From contig NC_045145.1 of assembly GCF_008831285.2 (NCBI RefSeq), forward strand, positions 11,470,802 to 11,534,801: 64,000 nt of DNA, read 5' to 3'. This DNA comes from Nymphaea colorata. Taxonomy: Eukaryota; Streptophyta; Magnoliopsida; Nymphaeales; Nymphaeaceae. Each line of letters begins with the position of its first letter. Within the stretch, counting starts at the first letter, position 1. Below are positions 34,661 through 47,164 of the stretch, one piece after another. The position numbers and the translations under genes are program-made. A model generated the notes under the pieces. The model saw only the letters and a program-made list of their open reading frames with translations, ran no database searches and was not told where the DNA came from.

Positions 34661-35001
34661 TGAAAATGTGACAGTAACAGTTACTAAATGAACATGCAGC
34701 AGAAATAGGCACTAAGGCCAAGTGAAAAAGTACAATCTTTATTCAAGATGAACATCGAATTGCTATAAACCACAACTTATTTGTACAAGGAACAGATTAC
34801 ATATTTATACAAGAAAAGAGAGGAAGAAGGGGCTGAAGTAGACGTTGGGCTAGTTCCAACGGCTCATAAAAAAGCCGTTGGGACTAGCCAACGCTAGAAC
34901 AAAAGAGGAAAGAAAAAAATAATAAATAAAGAATAAAAAGATAAATAAAGAATTAAAAAAATAAAATGTAAAACCTATCTGCGATATTCTATTTTTTAAT
35001 A
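34661..35001 (-). repeat. 5' LTR of older Copia element
   Basis: 341 bp, starts TGAAAATGTGAC. A TATAAATA box lies on the minus strand at 34,802-34,809, and is changed to TATAAAAATA in the partner LTR. Its terminal CA is mutated to TA. Confidence 0.92.
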
Positions 35002-35006
35002 GAAGA
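35002..35006. repeat. Target-site duplication of older Copia element (right copy)
   Basis: GAAGA, matching 29,881-29,885. Confidence 0.85.
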
Positions 35007-35109
35007 CTGTAGTTTACCACAATTGAACCTAAGGATACTAGAAAATGCTACAGACAATTTTTCAAAAGAAAATAAGCTTGGAAAAGGTGGATATGGCCCT
35101 GTTTATAAG
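35007..35109 (+). pseudogene. Receptor-like kinase exon, right half: kinase P-loop
   Basis: The plus strand encodes [12 protein letters not shown] then [15 protein letters not shown], ending at a consensus splice donor (AAG|GTAATA). The second motif is the glycine-rich ATP-binding loop (G-x-G-x-x-G-x-V) of plant receptor-like kinases, and an intron directly after VYK is common in the cysteine-rich and LRR-VIII groups. Together with 29,836-29,885 it forms one exon interrupted by the Copia element just before the kinase domain. I do not find the next kinase exon (with the VAIK lysine) within the following 4 kb, so the remainder of the gene appears lost or lies far away. The subfamily cannot be assigned from this fragment. 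Confidence 0.8.
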
Positions 35110-35670
35110 GTAATAGGAGTTATCGTATTCAGTTCCCCCTGGTGTTCATTGATGAGGAGAGAAAATTATTGTATAGAGGTGTTCCTTGTAAATTGTAAAA
35201 GAAGCCATCTATTTCTGAGTTTCTTGATATGGGTCACTGTTTCTTTATTTTCTACAACTGCTAAACAAGGGTTCTTTTTTTAACGATTCTTTCCACTATT
35301 CACTATCTCACTATGTGAAATGAATTAAGGACTGTGATACTCCTCAATATACTAGATATCACTAGGAAAAGCTTTAGAGGATGCATATCTCTGATTACAT
35401 ACTTGAAATCTGATTTCTTTGTTTAATAGTTGTAAAAGGGCCTGTGATCTTGTCAATATCTGAAGATTCAACAATATGGTATATTTTTCAAATTGAAGGC
35501 AAATTTTGTCCCAAAAAATGGAATTTTCTCTAAGATAGGCATCATAATCTGAATACGGTTTGCTTTTGTTAGAATTAGAAAAACATAACAAGAAGTGATG
35601 TTTCTTCTAGCTATAGTTGAAACATAGACTTCTTGTAGATTAACAAGTGTTCACTATGCTGCTACCAGTA

Positions 35671-35727
<57 letters not shown>

Positions 35728-36700
35728 ATCTTTCTATCTCTTTGTTTCTCTCTCATATTCATTGAATGGTTTAATCCAGAGAGATGGCTGATCTGATTTT
35801 GGTCGACAGCAAATTTATTCCAGCAGCTTCTCAAAGTACGTCCAAATCCCTTCACACTAAGAGTATATGTTCAGTTGTGCTCTATCCAGCAGACAATTTG
35901 GAGTAGTTCCATAAGCCTCAAACATATAGGTAACCAGTATTACATTTAAGATTGAATGTAAAGTCAATTTGTTTTGAAGTTATTGGCAGTACCTATTTAT
36001 TGGCTCAATTTTGTTCTCATTTTTCTTAGGTTAAATTTTCTTTCCATAAATTGCTCTGCAAGACAGAAGAATGTGGAGTTAGCAATATCAACATTTTCAA
36101 TCCTCAGCTTTGTCAGGGATTTTCATTCTGAAGCATCATTCACTCATGTGGCATGTGTTCCCACTACTTTGACTTAGTAAGAAGGATGCTTTAAAGATTA
36201 TATATCTATTTAATTACTAGCTAGTGATCCTAGCAAGGAGAATCTGTTCTCTTTGGATGAACATGAGCTCCCTCGTTGACGGTGGGTTTCTCTTGACATA
36301 TATAAGGGTATGCTTTGTAATCCCTTTCTTTTATTTTTGTCCCTGTTTTATAATATGCAGATACTAGCTGTAGTGATAAGTATAAGCTTTTGGTCCCTCT
36401 CTGTGTGCTGTAGGGATATTGCTAAGCAATGTAAAATATCTATACTGTTTTTTGTTCTCTTTACCGTGAAGGTTATGGTTATAGGTACCCAATGTTGGTG
36501 CTGGATTTAGATGTTGCTCTGACAATCCTGCACAAGAGATTCAACCTCAGTAGATTTAGTAAGTGCATAAAATCTAAACACAATGGTTGAAAAGCGGGTT
36601 CACAATTCACATGGCTGGAACAGAAGTATTGAGAACAATGATTAGTATATAAAGTTTGGCTTATATTTTATTCAATAAGGTAAGTGGCAAACAAATTTTC
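35110..36700. other. Former intron or intergenic DNA after the kinase exon
   Basis: No further kinase exon recognised. It contains a CT microsatellite (35,674-35,755) and AT-rich DNA. Short frames have no identifiable domain. Confidence 0.4.
35674..35755. repeat. (CT)n microsatellite, imperfect
   Basis: CT run of about 36 bases followed by interrupted CT/TTT/TAT repeats. Confidence 0.88.
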
Positions 36701-36734
36701 TCTTTGAGAGAGTAGTTCTCTTTTTGTTCCTTTC

Positions 36735-37157
36735 TAATTTCTGTTTTTGAAACATGTGAAGAATGTGACACCAGAAATGCTGTCTTGAAAGAGAAGGCAG
36801 AAGAGATTGCTTCTCTGAGGAGCTATGTCTTAAAAAAAATTGAAAATGATTCTAAAATTTATTAATAAAAAAATATGTACCCATTTTTTGAAATTTCAAG
36901 GATGATGCACAGTTGGAATGTGTCACATTGTCCATTTCATCTATAGGCATGAAAATTATTGCACCACCTTTTCTTATTACAATTCTAGCTGTCCTAAGGA
37001 ATTCAGTTTATTTATTTTGGCTTGCTTCTACAGGATTGATGAGCCAACTTCAGATTATTTATCTTCTTTGGCAGTCAGGACTGAGTACTCTATAAGGGGA
37101 AAGAATCAAGGTATATATGAGCTGCTTGGTTCAACAAAACCATGGGATTGCATCTCA

Positions 37158-37247
<90 letters not shown>

Positions 37248-38750
37248 CTTGAATGAAGCAAGCATGGAATTCTGACCTTCTCTGCAACGTACAAAATAAT
37301 GGAAATTAAGCATTCCATAGGTACTAACACTGAAAGAGGAATCCCTGGTGGATTCCCCCTGAGATAGGGCAGCACTCACCGAAGTGCACTTTAGAAACTA
37401 TGGGACCTAGATGGGAGCCCTCTGCTGCCCTCCCATTCAACCCGTCATAGGCCTTGGAGGATGCCTACTTAAGCCAATCTAGTAATATTAGGTAAGCCAA
37501 TGTTATTTCAGTGGATTCTTGACAAAAGTTATAACCTTCTTTTATACTTCATCTTTCAAAAAGGGTCGCTTAACTCAAAACACTCTCAAAGTCTGGAACA
37601 GTCCTTGCAAGAATGAACTTGAATATCGGATCGTGCCAGTTTTTGGCGGCCAGATATCCATTTGGTTCAGAAAAGCCTCTGGACAAGTTTAATGTGCTGT
37701 TCTGTAATACATTATTTGTATGTCTATCAACAATTTAATTTACCACTCTTTACATTCCAGGGCTGCCCATTCACCGCCTTTTGCTACCTTGGATGCAGAA
37801 GAAACATCTGGTTCCATGAAGTGTCTAATTTGGGTAAATTTTCAAGTATCTTGTCATTTGTATTAGGCTGAAGATAGCTGGTAAACTTTTGTCATAGTCA
37901 TTACTTGTCCCAAAGCATACCCTCCAGTTCTTTATCTCTTTTGATACATAGACATATGAGGAAGAAAGTTGTGTGATCTTTTTGTTTCCTCCCTCTATGC
38001 AAGTGCTGCTTTCTTGCTGCTGCCTGCTTTTTCCACTATACTTGAAGGTGTTAATGAATAAATATTGGATGGAATCAAGTCTGTTACATTAGATTTCAGT
38101 AAGTTCTTGATGTAAAATGTTGTAGATATGTGAATGCAGACATAAATTTGAACTGAGATATTTATTGTCTGATGTCCAAGCTGATGATATTTTAATATTC
38201 ATGATTAACAGACTTGTGTTTGAACTTTGAAGTTACATAAATGCTTTACACATTTTTCTGTTTCAATTAGCATCACTATGTGTTGTACATTATGTGGTGT
38301 CCTTACATGATAGGCTTTGTGATCTACAACAGCTATGAGATTAACTATAGGTATCAGGTATGGGACATCAAAGTAGAAATAGTGCGTCATTGCCCCGATG
38401 ACAAGTTCCAAGTTTATCGTATGAAGCGGTCGTTGTATCGCTTATTCTTTGTTGTTTTCCTTTAATCTTTGTGACTGTTCTTCATGAATGTGCCTAAACA
38501 GTGGTATGCATTACATGTAGGGGTAAAAATTCAGGCTCAAGAACCATGTTATGATAATGTGGTTTTTTCTGGTGTGGCCTTACCTTTGTTTCTTTTCGTT
38601 TTTTTTCCTTTTTTTTTTGTTTGGCAGGAAGTTCTTGACAGAGAATTAGAAATAAATCAGGCTCGAGAAATATGTTTTGAGGATATTGTCTCATGCAAGC
38701 TCCTTATCAAGAAAACAAGGCTGGAAAAAGGAAATTCAAGATTGTGACTA
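36735..38750 (+). other. Possible multi-exon transcription unit, unidentified
   Basis: Several short plus-strand stretches look exon-like without forming a recognisable protein. At about 36,760-36,830 is a charged helix (VLKEKAEEIASLRSYV). At 37,035-37,110 an open segment ends before GTATAT. At 37,762-37,832 a segment is bounded by TTCCAG| and |GTAAAT. At about 38,270-38,420 an open segment includes VWDIKVEIVRHCPDDKF. At 38,628-38,747 an open frame ends in a stop (EVLDRELEINQAREICF then CKLLIKKTRLEKG). Codon composition of the last segment looks genuine. I do not recognise the family, and the pieces may belong to different or decayed genes. Confidence 0.3.
37162..37245. repeat. (AT)n microsatellite, 84 bp
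   Basis: Uninterrupted TA dinucleotide repeat. The Tyr-Ile repeat frames across it are artefacts. Confidence 0.95.
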
Positions 38751-38984
38751 CATTTTGTTGCTGTGGTTTGGGGTGTACTTAAAACTTAGACATTTAGATC
38801 TATGTCTATCGATGTACTTGTGACCATCTTTTGTAGAGCTTTTGGCTCTCTATGTGATTTTATATACTTTGTGACATGATCGGACACAATTGTTTTCAAG
38901 TTTTTAATTTTTTTGGCTATGAATATTTTTTTGTATTCAATTTCAATGTGTACATAGATATAGCAGGATGTAAGCTGGGAATGA

Positions 38985-39191
38985 CTACTACCATTGGGTG
39001 GTGGTTGTGCCCAATGATGCTATTGGCAACGGTAAAAGGCTGTGCCCAAGGATACTGTTGGCAACGGCTCCCGCCGTAGTAAGAAAGGCCGTAGCTAATA
39101 AAACAATTGGCAACGGCTCTCGCCCTCAGCAAGTCAATGCCAACGCTGCAAATGGCAATGGCCGTAGCTAATACTATTTTGTTGTTGTGAG
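38985..39191. mobile_element. CACTA-like transposon end (subterminal repeats)
   Basis: Clustered direct and inverted copies of TTGGCAACGGCT, GGCCGTAGCTAAT and GCCAACGCTG end at 39,191 in TTTTGTTGTTGTGAG. Its complement CTCACAACAACAAAA is close to the CACTACAACAAAA terminus of many plant CACTA elements. The dense subterminal repeats fit that superfamily. I find neither the opposite terminus nor a transposase, and the terminal CACTA itself is imperfect. Confidence 0.4.
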
Positions 39192-39194
39192 GGT

Positions 39195-42100
39195 TCTCTA
39201 TATTTTAGGTCTTTTATATTCTTCAGGATATTTCATTTTAAAAAACATATTAAAATGAACTTATGAAGTTAATCGCATGCCAATATTGTCAGTTAAACAG
39301 GCCTATCATATTCCTTTTTTATGAGATTCTAATAAATGATGAGATATACCAACAAATAATATTTTATAAATTTAAATAAAACTCTATTTCAGATTTTACA
39401 TAAAATGAGCGAAAAGCACCATGTTCAATTTCCTTAAGTTGACGTGAAATAGATTTTTTTTTTTCATCCAAGCTTAAGAAGCCACTTTTAGAATTTGAAG
39501 AACAGTAGTGTTTTTAATTGTATAGAAAACTAGTTTAGAAGCCCTTTCTGAAAATTTCTAAAATTTGAGAGTAGGGCGTAGTGAATTTTTTCCAGAGGTT
39601 AAAGCCCGATTACAAAGTTGTAAATATGTAAACATTCTTTAAATTTCAAAGCAACTATCGAAAACCTCTTTCTGTAAATAACATTTTAGATAATCATGCG
39701 GAAACAAGGGTTTGAAAGTTTTTAACCTTTTTTTAACATTTCAGCAAAATCGTAGGTTCATTTGAAAATTTTCTTCAATGCCCAACATCGGCGGAAACCC
39801 TCATTTTTTCCCTCAATTTCTCTCTCCACTCTCCATCTCTCTCTGAGCCATGAGCTTCCATGGCTATTGTCACCGGCCTCTAGTGGAAATCTCGTGAAGT
39901 CCGACCATCGGCAGTCGCCGGCTGCATAGTCCGGCCAAGTCTCTCTCTCCCTCTCTCTCTCTATAATACATTTGCTTATTTGCTCCCATTTACATGTTCT
40001 CTAGTTTATAAGGGGCTTTAGTGAAGTTCCGAGTTTGGCTGGAAAATGCATCAGCTGTCACCAGCCACCTTATGCAGCCGCCGAGGCCACCGGTGGCATG
40101 ACACTGGTAGGGTAACCCCAGGAAACCTCACTAATTCCTTTCTCTTGCATTTAGGGTTTAAGTCCAACTGAAAAGGAGAAGTCTCGTGGCTGTCTCCGGC
40201 TGGCTCTGGCACCAAGCTGGTGTTGAGAAACCTAACATGCCAAGACCTGAGACAACTATTGTCACTCCAGACGTAGCAAAGAACAGATCATGACAAGCAG
40301 TATGGCAGTGTTCAAGCGAATGAAATATCAGTGTGTGGGTGCTCGAGTCAAGCAGAGGAATGTATAAAACATCTATTCTAATGTGATGTATGTGTGTGTA
40401 AATGAAACTCCATCGAGCTGAATGTAATAACATATCAACATGATTCCAGCAAAGTATTGTCATGACTAGCGTGCAAAATCATGTATGCAGAATAAAGTAT
40501 GCATGTGTAGCGCACATGCAACATAACACCTAGGCTCTCAATAGCATGGTATGATGAATCAAGAACCAAATGTCGAAAAAAGGCCTATACCGGTGATCAT
40601 ACCAACAAATTTTTTCACCCCTGAAATCACTAGTATGTCTTCTGTCGCTGCTGGCGAGAATCTTATTCTATATTCAGCACCTCTGTAGCCTTCAATAATG
40701 AAAAAGAAAAAAGTTCATTAGACACGGTTGAATTTTTTTAATACATTTCTTGTACAACTATATGCTGAGCATCTGGTTTATAAAACCTTCAACAACCCCA
40801 TTATCAAACAACGCAAGCAGGGCATTGAAATATCCATCAACATTTAACAAGTTTTTTTTTTTTGATGAACAACTTTTAACAAGTTTATTTTACTAAAAAA
40901 TCATAGTTTACCCAAATTGATGTTCAATAAGTTTATAGCTTAATATCACTAACGAATTTGAACCAATCAAATAGAGTTAGGATAAAATTAGAAGTTAGAA
41001 CCAAGAAATTACTAAGTAGTACTACAAAGTAATTTGAGATAATTAGCACATTCACCATCATATAAAACAAATAAATATAAGAGAAAACGTAGGCCACCAG
41101 CTTGAGTAAACGACTAGAACCTAAAGTTCTGAAAAATTCGGAAGAGAAAACTATACAATGCAATGGCTACTTGTTCCCTATTCTGAAGTACATATTTGCA
41201 TTATATAACTAAGTTGTCACCTGTAAATCATCGAGTCACTCTATGTTTTATGTCATTATCCCATAAGTCAAATCTATAAGCCCATGAATCAAGATAAAAT
41301 TCATGCTTTTGGAGTTGTTTTTGCAAAGCAAAGTTGTGCATGCGCAATGCATGCTAGAAAACTTTAAAAGGATATAAAAGAGAAGAAATGTTCTAAACCC
41401 AATGTGCTCAACGATAGAGATTGGGCACACAACAGTGAACGGCATGTTTGAGAGACGCTTCAATGATACTAGCAGGCGCACATAAGTAAAGACACTTCTC
41501 AACAACATGGGCAAAACTGCAACGTCTGATAGTGCTCTGCAACAACATGGGCAAAAAAAAGAGAGATTGCAAGGCCCGTTAATGAAAGGTAAGTTATTTC
41601 AAATCATGAACAATAACACAAATTTATTTTGAGGGTAATGGGTTTGATGCTTACTTTCAGGCCCGTGAACCGATTCCTGCTATTTATACTGATCAGCCAA
41701 GTATCATTTCATCCGTTGCAAGGGATTGAAGCAAAAGCAAAGGCATTATTTGCTGTTCCACAATAAGGTAATTGGTTGTCCATTTTGGCTCCTTTTTCCT
41801 ACCACAGTATTAATTGGTTGTTCATATTGAACGTGACTGTGATCACAAGCATGTGTATGGTTTCTGTCTTTCTGAAATACTTTATCACAAGCATGTATAT
41901 GGTTGGTACTGGGCCTGTAATCAGAAATAGCACCAATCTAAATGGTGTTCAAAATCTATGAATTCAAGGAACTTGGACTTATATGTAGTCAAAAGTTTAG
42001 AATATCTTCAGCAAGTGGTTTTGAAATTTAAAATCATAAATAAATTGGAGTTATATCCAAGCAGATTGCCCAGACCAGAAGATGATATGATCCTCTTAGA

Positions 42101-43015
42101 TTGACATGATCAGGAGTACGTCAGCACCTCTAATTTGTTCCAGACCTAAACGTTAATTTAGTAGGGTTTGTCTGAAAAACTTCATTTCCAGCAGCCTGTA
42201 GATGATTAAAATTCCTTTATGATTGTTGACATTTGGCATCCTAGTTTTAACTTCAAATTTGTTATTAGCAGTCTAACTTGGTTCGCCTTAATGTCTTCAA
42301 GTTCTCAACTAACCAATCATATGTTTTACTTTGTTCTTCTTATCTGAACTTATTTTAAATGAATGATGCTCTTTGATTTTTTCCTTTAGAAACTTCGATT
42401 ACTGTATCTAGAGAAGGAAAGTGTTAAATACTAAGAATATTGACTGCCAAAAAACCTTCCAAATATTAAGCATGTAAAATGAAGAGTTGTTTGAAGGTGA
42501 TTGCCAAAGTGAGGCTAGTGTAAACAGAAAAATGCACACACATTTTTTCTTTCTTATGCCTCTAGCATTATGAAGCAACAATTCATTAGTTTCATGCTAA
42601 ATCTCTAATATTTCAACTTGCCAGTGCTTGTGCCCATCTATAAAAATGGTGTGCTAGTCTATGAAAATGGTGTTCTTATAAAATTTATAATGAATAGATT
42701 GATTTCATATACTTTCAATATCAATTTAGTGTTAAAATTTGAAAAGGCATTTGTAAGACTGAGTTCAAGAATTAGCTAATTCATGCCCTTGTTAGGATTA
42801 CCTTAAGATAACCAAATTTGATGTGGTAGTTGACATCTTTAATGGGGCTTCCTTAATCATATTCACATAAATTTATTACATCTAAAACTTTGGTGCTGGG
42901 ACAATCTAACAATTAGATGCCTAAGCACTTGTACAAAATCCCATCTTTCAATAATTTCCTGAGGTTTTGTGCCAAAAGGGATGTATGGGAGCGAGAGTGA
43001 GAGAAATTGATACAC
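39195..43015. other. AT-rich intergenic DNA
   Basis: No gene recognised. A pyrimidine-rich, leader-like stretch with GC-rich words (about 39,770-40,110) interrupts the AT-rich background but contains no open frame of note. The region ends at the target site of the Tat element. Confidence 0.4.
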
Positions 43016-43017
43016 CA

Positions 43018-43022
43018 GTTAT
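43018..43022. repeat. Target-site duplication of Tat element (left copy)
   Basis: GTTAT directly before the TG of the 5' LTR, matched by 59,106-59,110 directly after the CA of the 3' LTR. Confidence 0.88.
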
Positions 43023-44201
43023 TGTTATTACCCCAAATTTTTCCAAAGGACCGTATTTCATTTTACTCAAACAAGATTCTCAGTTATTTGACCAATTTTA
43101 CGATGATTTGAATCTAATTTTAGACCCCAAGCTCAGCTCAAAACACACTTCTATATCCATACCCAAGTCCAATTCACTACCATTCGATCCAAAATGGATC
43201 CATAGGCCCATATCTGAGTCCAAATTGCAAAATTTAAATCCAAAATCCAACTTTAGACCAAGATTCAGATTTAAATCCAAGTCCTAGATCACTTGATCCA
43301 AAATACATAGCCAAGGCCTGTGACTGAACCCCATGAGCAAAATTAAGTCCAAACTAGGAAAATGGACCCATAAAGCCGTTCTCATATCTAAATTAGATCC
43401 AAAACCAAAGTTTGAACCCAAATTAAGAATTTCAACTAAAAATCCAAAGTCGAGGCCAAAATAACAAATTTCTATACCATCAAGCGCTGCATGCACATGC
43501 ATAGACCTTCCCTTTGTTTTGTGTCTCAATTTTCCACCAAAAATATGCTTTGAGCCTAAACTGCTCATCCAATCCTTGATCTTAGCCTTGAACGTTGACT
43601 GGAACGCATTGCCGACCAAGCAAACCCAATCTGGATCTAAAAAGAGCCTGAAATCACTCAAAATGAAGTCGGCCCAATTTATATCAAAAGAGTATTTTAC
43701 CCTTTAAAATATGTATTTAAAAGAATAATTTTTATGTTTTTTTATGTGTGGGACCCCTTGGAGGCCAGGGAGGCAAAAGGCACCCCTTATTGGTCCAAAA
43801 AGAACCAATAAGTGGGGCATTTTCCCTCCTCGTGCATGCCCGGTGTGTTGCTCAGTGCCTGGGTGAGCAGCAGATAGCCACGCCAGGTGTATAAGCGCCA
43901 GGTGCTAGTGCGCCTGGCACGTCAGCACCTAGCACCAGCACACTTGGAGTTGTCGCCTGGCAGTCCACTGCACAGGCCCCTTTTGAGTTAAAAACTTCTC
44001 CTTGGGGTGGTTTTGGTCTGATGGGTGGGTATTGGCCCTGCCCACACCCCCAATGAGTATTTGCAGGGCTAAGGGTCACTCTCACTTGGTCAAAACTTAT
44101 TTTTAAAAAAATTAAAATTATTCAAAAATACTTAAAATTCGTATGAAAATGTTGTTAAATTAAAAAAAAATCAAATTTTGAGTTTTGGCTCCAAAATGCC
44201 C

Positions 44202-44208
44202 TATAAAT
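44202..44208 (+). promoter_or_regulatory. TATA box of Tat 5' LTR
   Basis: TATAAAT in the context CCCTATAAATACC, followed after about 30 bp by TTCTCTCTTGAACACGAG and a pyrimidine-rich stretch. The 3' LTR has the slightly altered CCCAATAAATATCC at the matching place. Confidence 0.65.
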
Positions 44209-45295
44209 ACCTACAAAATTTTCTCTCTTGAACACGAGCTAACCCTTGAGAAATCTCTAATGCTTTCTCATTTGAAAACTTAAAGTTTTCCCCCTAGCTT
44301 TCTCTCCATTTCTCTCTCTTCTTCTCTTCTTCTTCTCCAACTTCCACTCTCCAAGGAAGCATGAGGAGGCTTCCTGGAGAGACATCTTCATCACCTTGGA
44401 GCCCCATTCGAGGAAGCTTTAAGATCATCCGAAGTAGCAAATTCATTTCCTAAAATCATTCTCATTAGAAGTATGTAATCAATATCCCAATCCATTTCTT
44501 TTTCTTTCTTTCTCCCTCTTCATCTCCCCGTGGGGATACAAAATAGCTCGCAAATCTCCTTTTCGAAGTCAATAGCTATTCTTGAGCATACCAGGAGCAT
44601 GAAAAGGTGAAATAAGGTTTCATTCAGGATTGAAATATGTTTCTCTCTTCTACTGAATGTTGCTTTGTTTTGAGATGTTATTCATGCATAGTTGATTGGT
44701 TTTCTTATTTATATACAAATGTACGGTGAAAATGAGTGCCTAGATTGGGATTTCTTTATTATTATGTTGATCTTTTTTTAAGATTGGAATTTGTCCAACC
44801 TAAGAAAACCCTTTATGAATGTGTACCTGCATCAATGCATATTCATGGCATTCTTATGTTTAGCATTTCTTTTAATCATTCGATTAGGGATCCTAATCAG
44901 AGATTTCTTACATTGTTCTTCATTTTACGTGTGCTTAGTCTTCTTCTATACCCAATGGTGGGAGAAATAGATTTTCTTGTAATAGATGATTATTATTTTA
45001 TGTTCACGTATACAAATATGTGGAATCATGTTTTCGGAATAATTTCGAAAATAAGAACCCTCTTCAATGAGACCTTGAAGACTTAGCCTAGGCTCTTGTA
45101 TGAGCTCAAGTTCTTCTCCAGCCTATAAAAAAATTCGAAGTTAGATATGTTTTAAGTTACCTCTTGATTTTAATTTTTCATCAATGCATATGCATAGATA
45201 AATGTTATATACATATACAAGCACATGGATACCTGTCTTTATCCTTCTTTCTCTATCATTTAACAATATTTTGTTTTATATATATATATACTCAG

Positions 45296-45327
<32 letters not shown>

Positions 45328-45374
45328 CTAAAATCTTCTTCTCTCTCTCCCTTCGAGTTAATACCTTCCTTTCA

Positions 45375-45494
<120 letters not shown>

Positions 45495-46378
45495 CTCTCT
45501 TAAAAAATTTTTCTTTCTTGATTTTCAAAATCTCTTTCTCCCCTCTTGGATTAAAATCTTTTATTTTCTTTCTTACATTCTTTCGAATATTTCTTCTCAA
45601 GATCTACGATTTTAAATTTTCATTTATCGACCTCACCAAGACTGAAACTCAAGTAATGATTCAATATTAGAATCATGCTTGATAGTTTACAACCTCATTT
45701 CACTTTCAATTTTTTTTTCTTCTTCATGAGAATATCCAAGATAAATGTACAAATAAATCTAGATGTATGTGATATTCTTAGATGAATGACATGGTAAGAA
45801 TGGATAATTTGTTTTCAATCACATAGAGTCAATGCATTTATGCAATTAAAATTCACTTGTGAAAATTCACAAATGATCACAAACACCTCTCCAAACAAAC
45901 TTAAGGAAGATGAGATGAAGTTCTAGCTAGGTAGTAACTGAGTTAGAGCAAAATCTTAAACATGCTTCAATTATTAAAAAAACACTAAATCAACCTCGAA
46001 AAGTGATCTTCAAAATACCAATCTTATCTTCCAGAGGTTTCCAAAAGATGATTGTAAAGATTTCTCAATTCAAAATCTCTCAAATCAAAATGGTTTATAC
46101 TCTCATGATTCTTCAAACTTTTCAAAAATTTGAAATATCAAATCTTCAACATTTTTTTCAAACGCCACACCACATTTATAATTAAAAAGATGTTTAAACA
46201 AAAACTAATTGCATCAAGAATAAGTATAGCTCTTAGATTGGTTACCCACGGTAAAGGTGCCGAGAACGGTCAAGCCTCGTACCAACAGGCGAGCCCCTTT
46301 CTCTATCATTTCAAAAATAATATTTTATATTTATGAAGCGTTCTAATAATCAAAGTAAATTTTGGAGATGCAAACAAA

Positions 46379-46395
46379 TGGCGACTACGATGGGA
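46379..46395 (+). promoter_or_regulatory. Primer binding site of Tat element
   Basis: TGGCGACTACGATGGGA begins three bases after the LTR. It resembles the tRNA-Arg-complementary primer site described for Tat/Ogre elements, with a few mismatches. Confidence 0.75.
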
Positions 46396-47160
46396 CCCAT
46401 CATTATTTGGCCTTTATTACTGTTGATGCATTTCTACTAACTTGAACATCTCTTATATTGTTGATGTTAAAACATGTCACTTTCTTTGGCCTTGACCTTA
46501 TCGACATGTCATTACATTGCTTAGTGATTATGTTTGTTTTCTTTCATATAAGACTAACTAAGAATGATCAATCATGTTCACATAGATCTAAGATCAAATA
46601 TAACCCTCTTCAATTTAAGGCTTGATTGAAAACAATATTTGTTCTTCTTATTTTAATCATCATCTTTGGCATCATTGCATTAAAGACAACTGATTTCATA
46701 TGCGTGCTCATATTTAAAGAAAAAACTTCTCATACCTATTTGTTTTGGTCATCATGTTATCGAGCTTGGTCTTAGGCGGTAGCACAAGACTAAATTGTAC
46801 AACTAAACCAAACATTGGGTGGAAAGTTGTTAGTACCATTAGTAGTAACTTATGGGATATTGATGGGTGTCCAAGAAGAAGTAGAGAAACTTTACCCTTA
46901 GTTGCCTAAGGAAGAATCTATGTTAGTACTAAGTCATTTTGCTAAAGTATATAAGCATAACTTGGCATTGGATTATTGTGGCATAAAGTTATCTCAGTTA
47001 GTCCCCTCTATCATTTTTCTTTAAATTCTTTCACATGATAGATGTATAGAAAATGTTTGATGTACACAAAACCTTATGTGGTGATTTACAACTCCATTAT
47101 ATACATCTACCTCATATCGTCATTGTTAACTTTGTTGATCTTTCCTACTAATTTAACATC
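46396..47160 (+). other. Leader of Tat element
   Basis: Untranslated leader between the primer binding site and the extra ORF. No conserved frame seen. Confidence 0.5.
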
Positions 47161-47164
47161 TATC

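Larger units (their letters stand above)
29886..35001 (-). mobile_element. Older Ty1/Copia LTR retrotransposon (minus orientation)
   Basis: 5,116 bp with paired LTRs of about 340 bp, a TSD of GAAGA, a primer binding site beside 34,661 and a polypurine tract beside 30,225. The interior encodes all Copia domains in order on the minus strand, but with many stops and frameshifts. The LTRs differ at roughly one position in eight by eye, so this insertion is much older than the neighbouring Copia element. It sits inside a receptor-like kinase exon. The right LTR ends in ...TTAATA rather than the expected ...TTAACA, a point change in the terminal dinucleotide. Confidence 0.93.

Noticed and set aside
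36918-37375. Frames with long Tyr-Ile repeats
   Set aside because: Translation of the (AT)n microsatellite.
43852-44085. Ala/Pro/Gly-rich 77-codon frame on the minus strand
   Set aside because: It lies inside the LTR, and the matching part of the other LTR does not preserve the frame.
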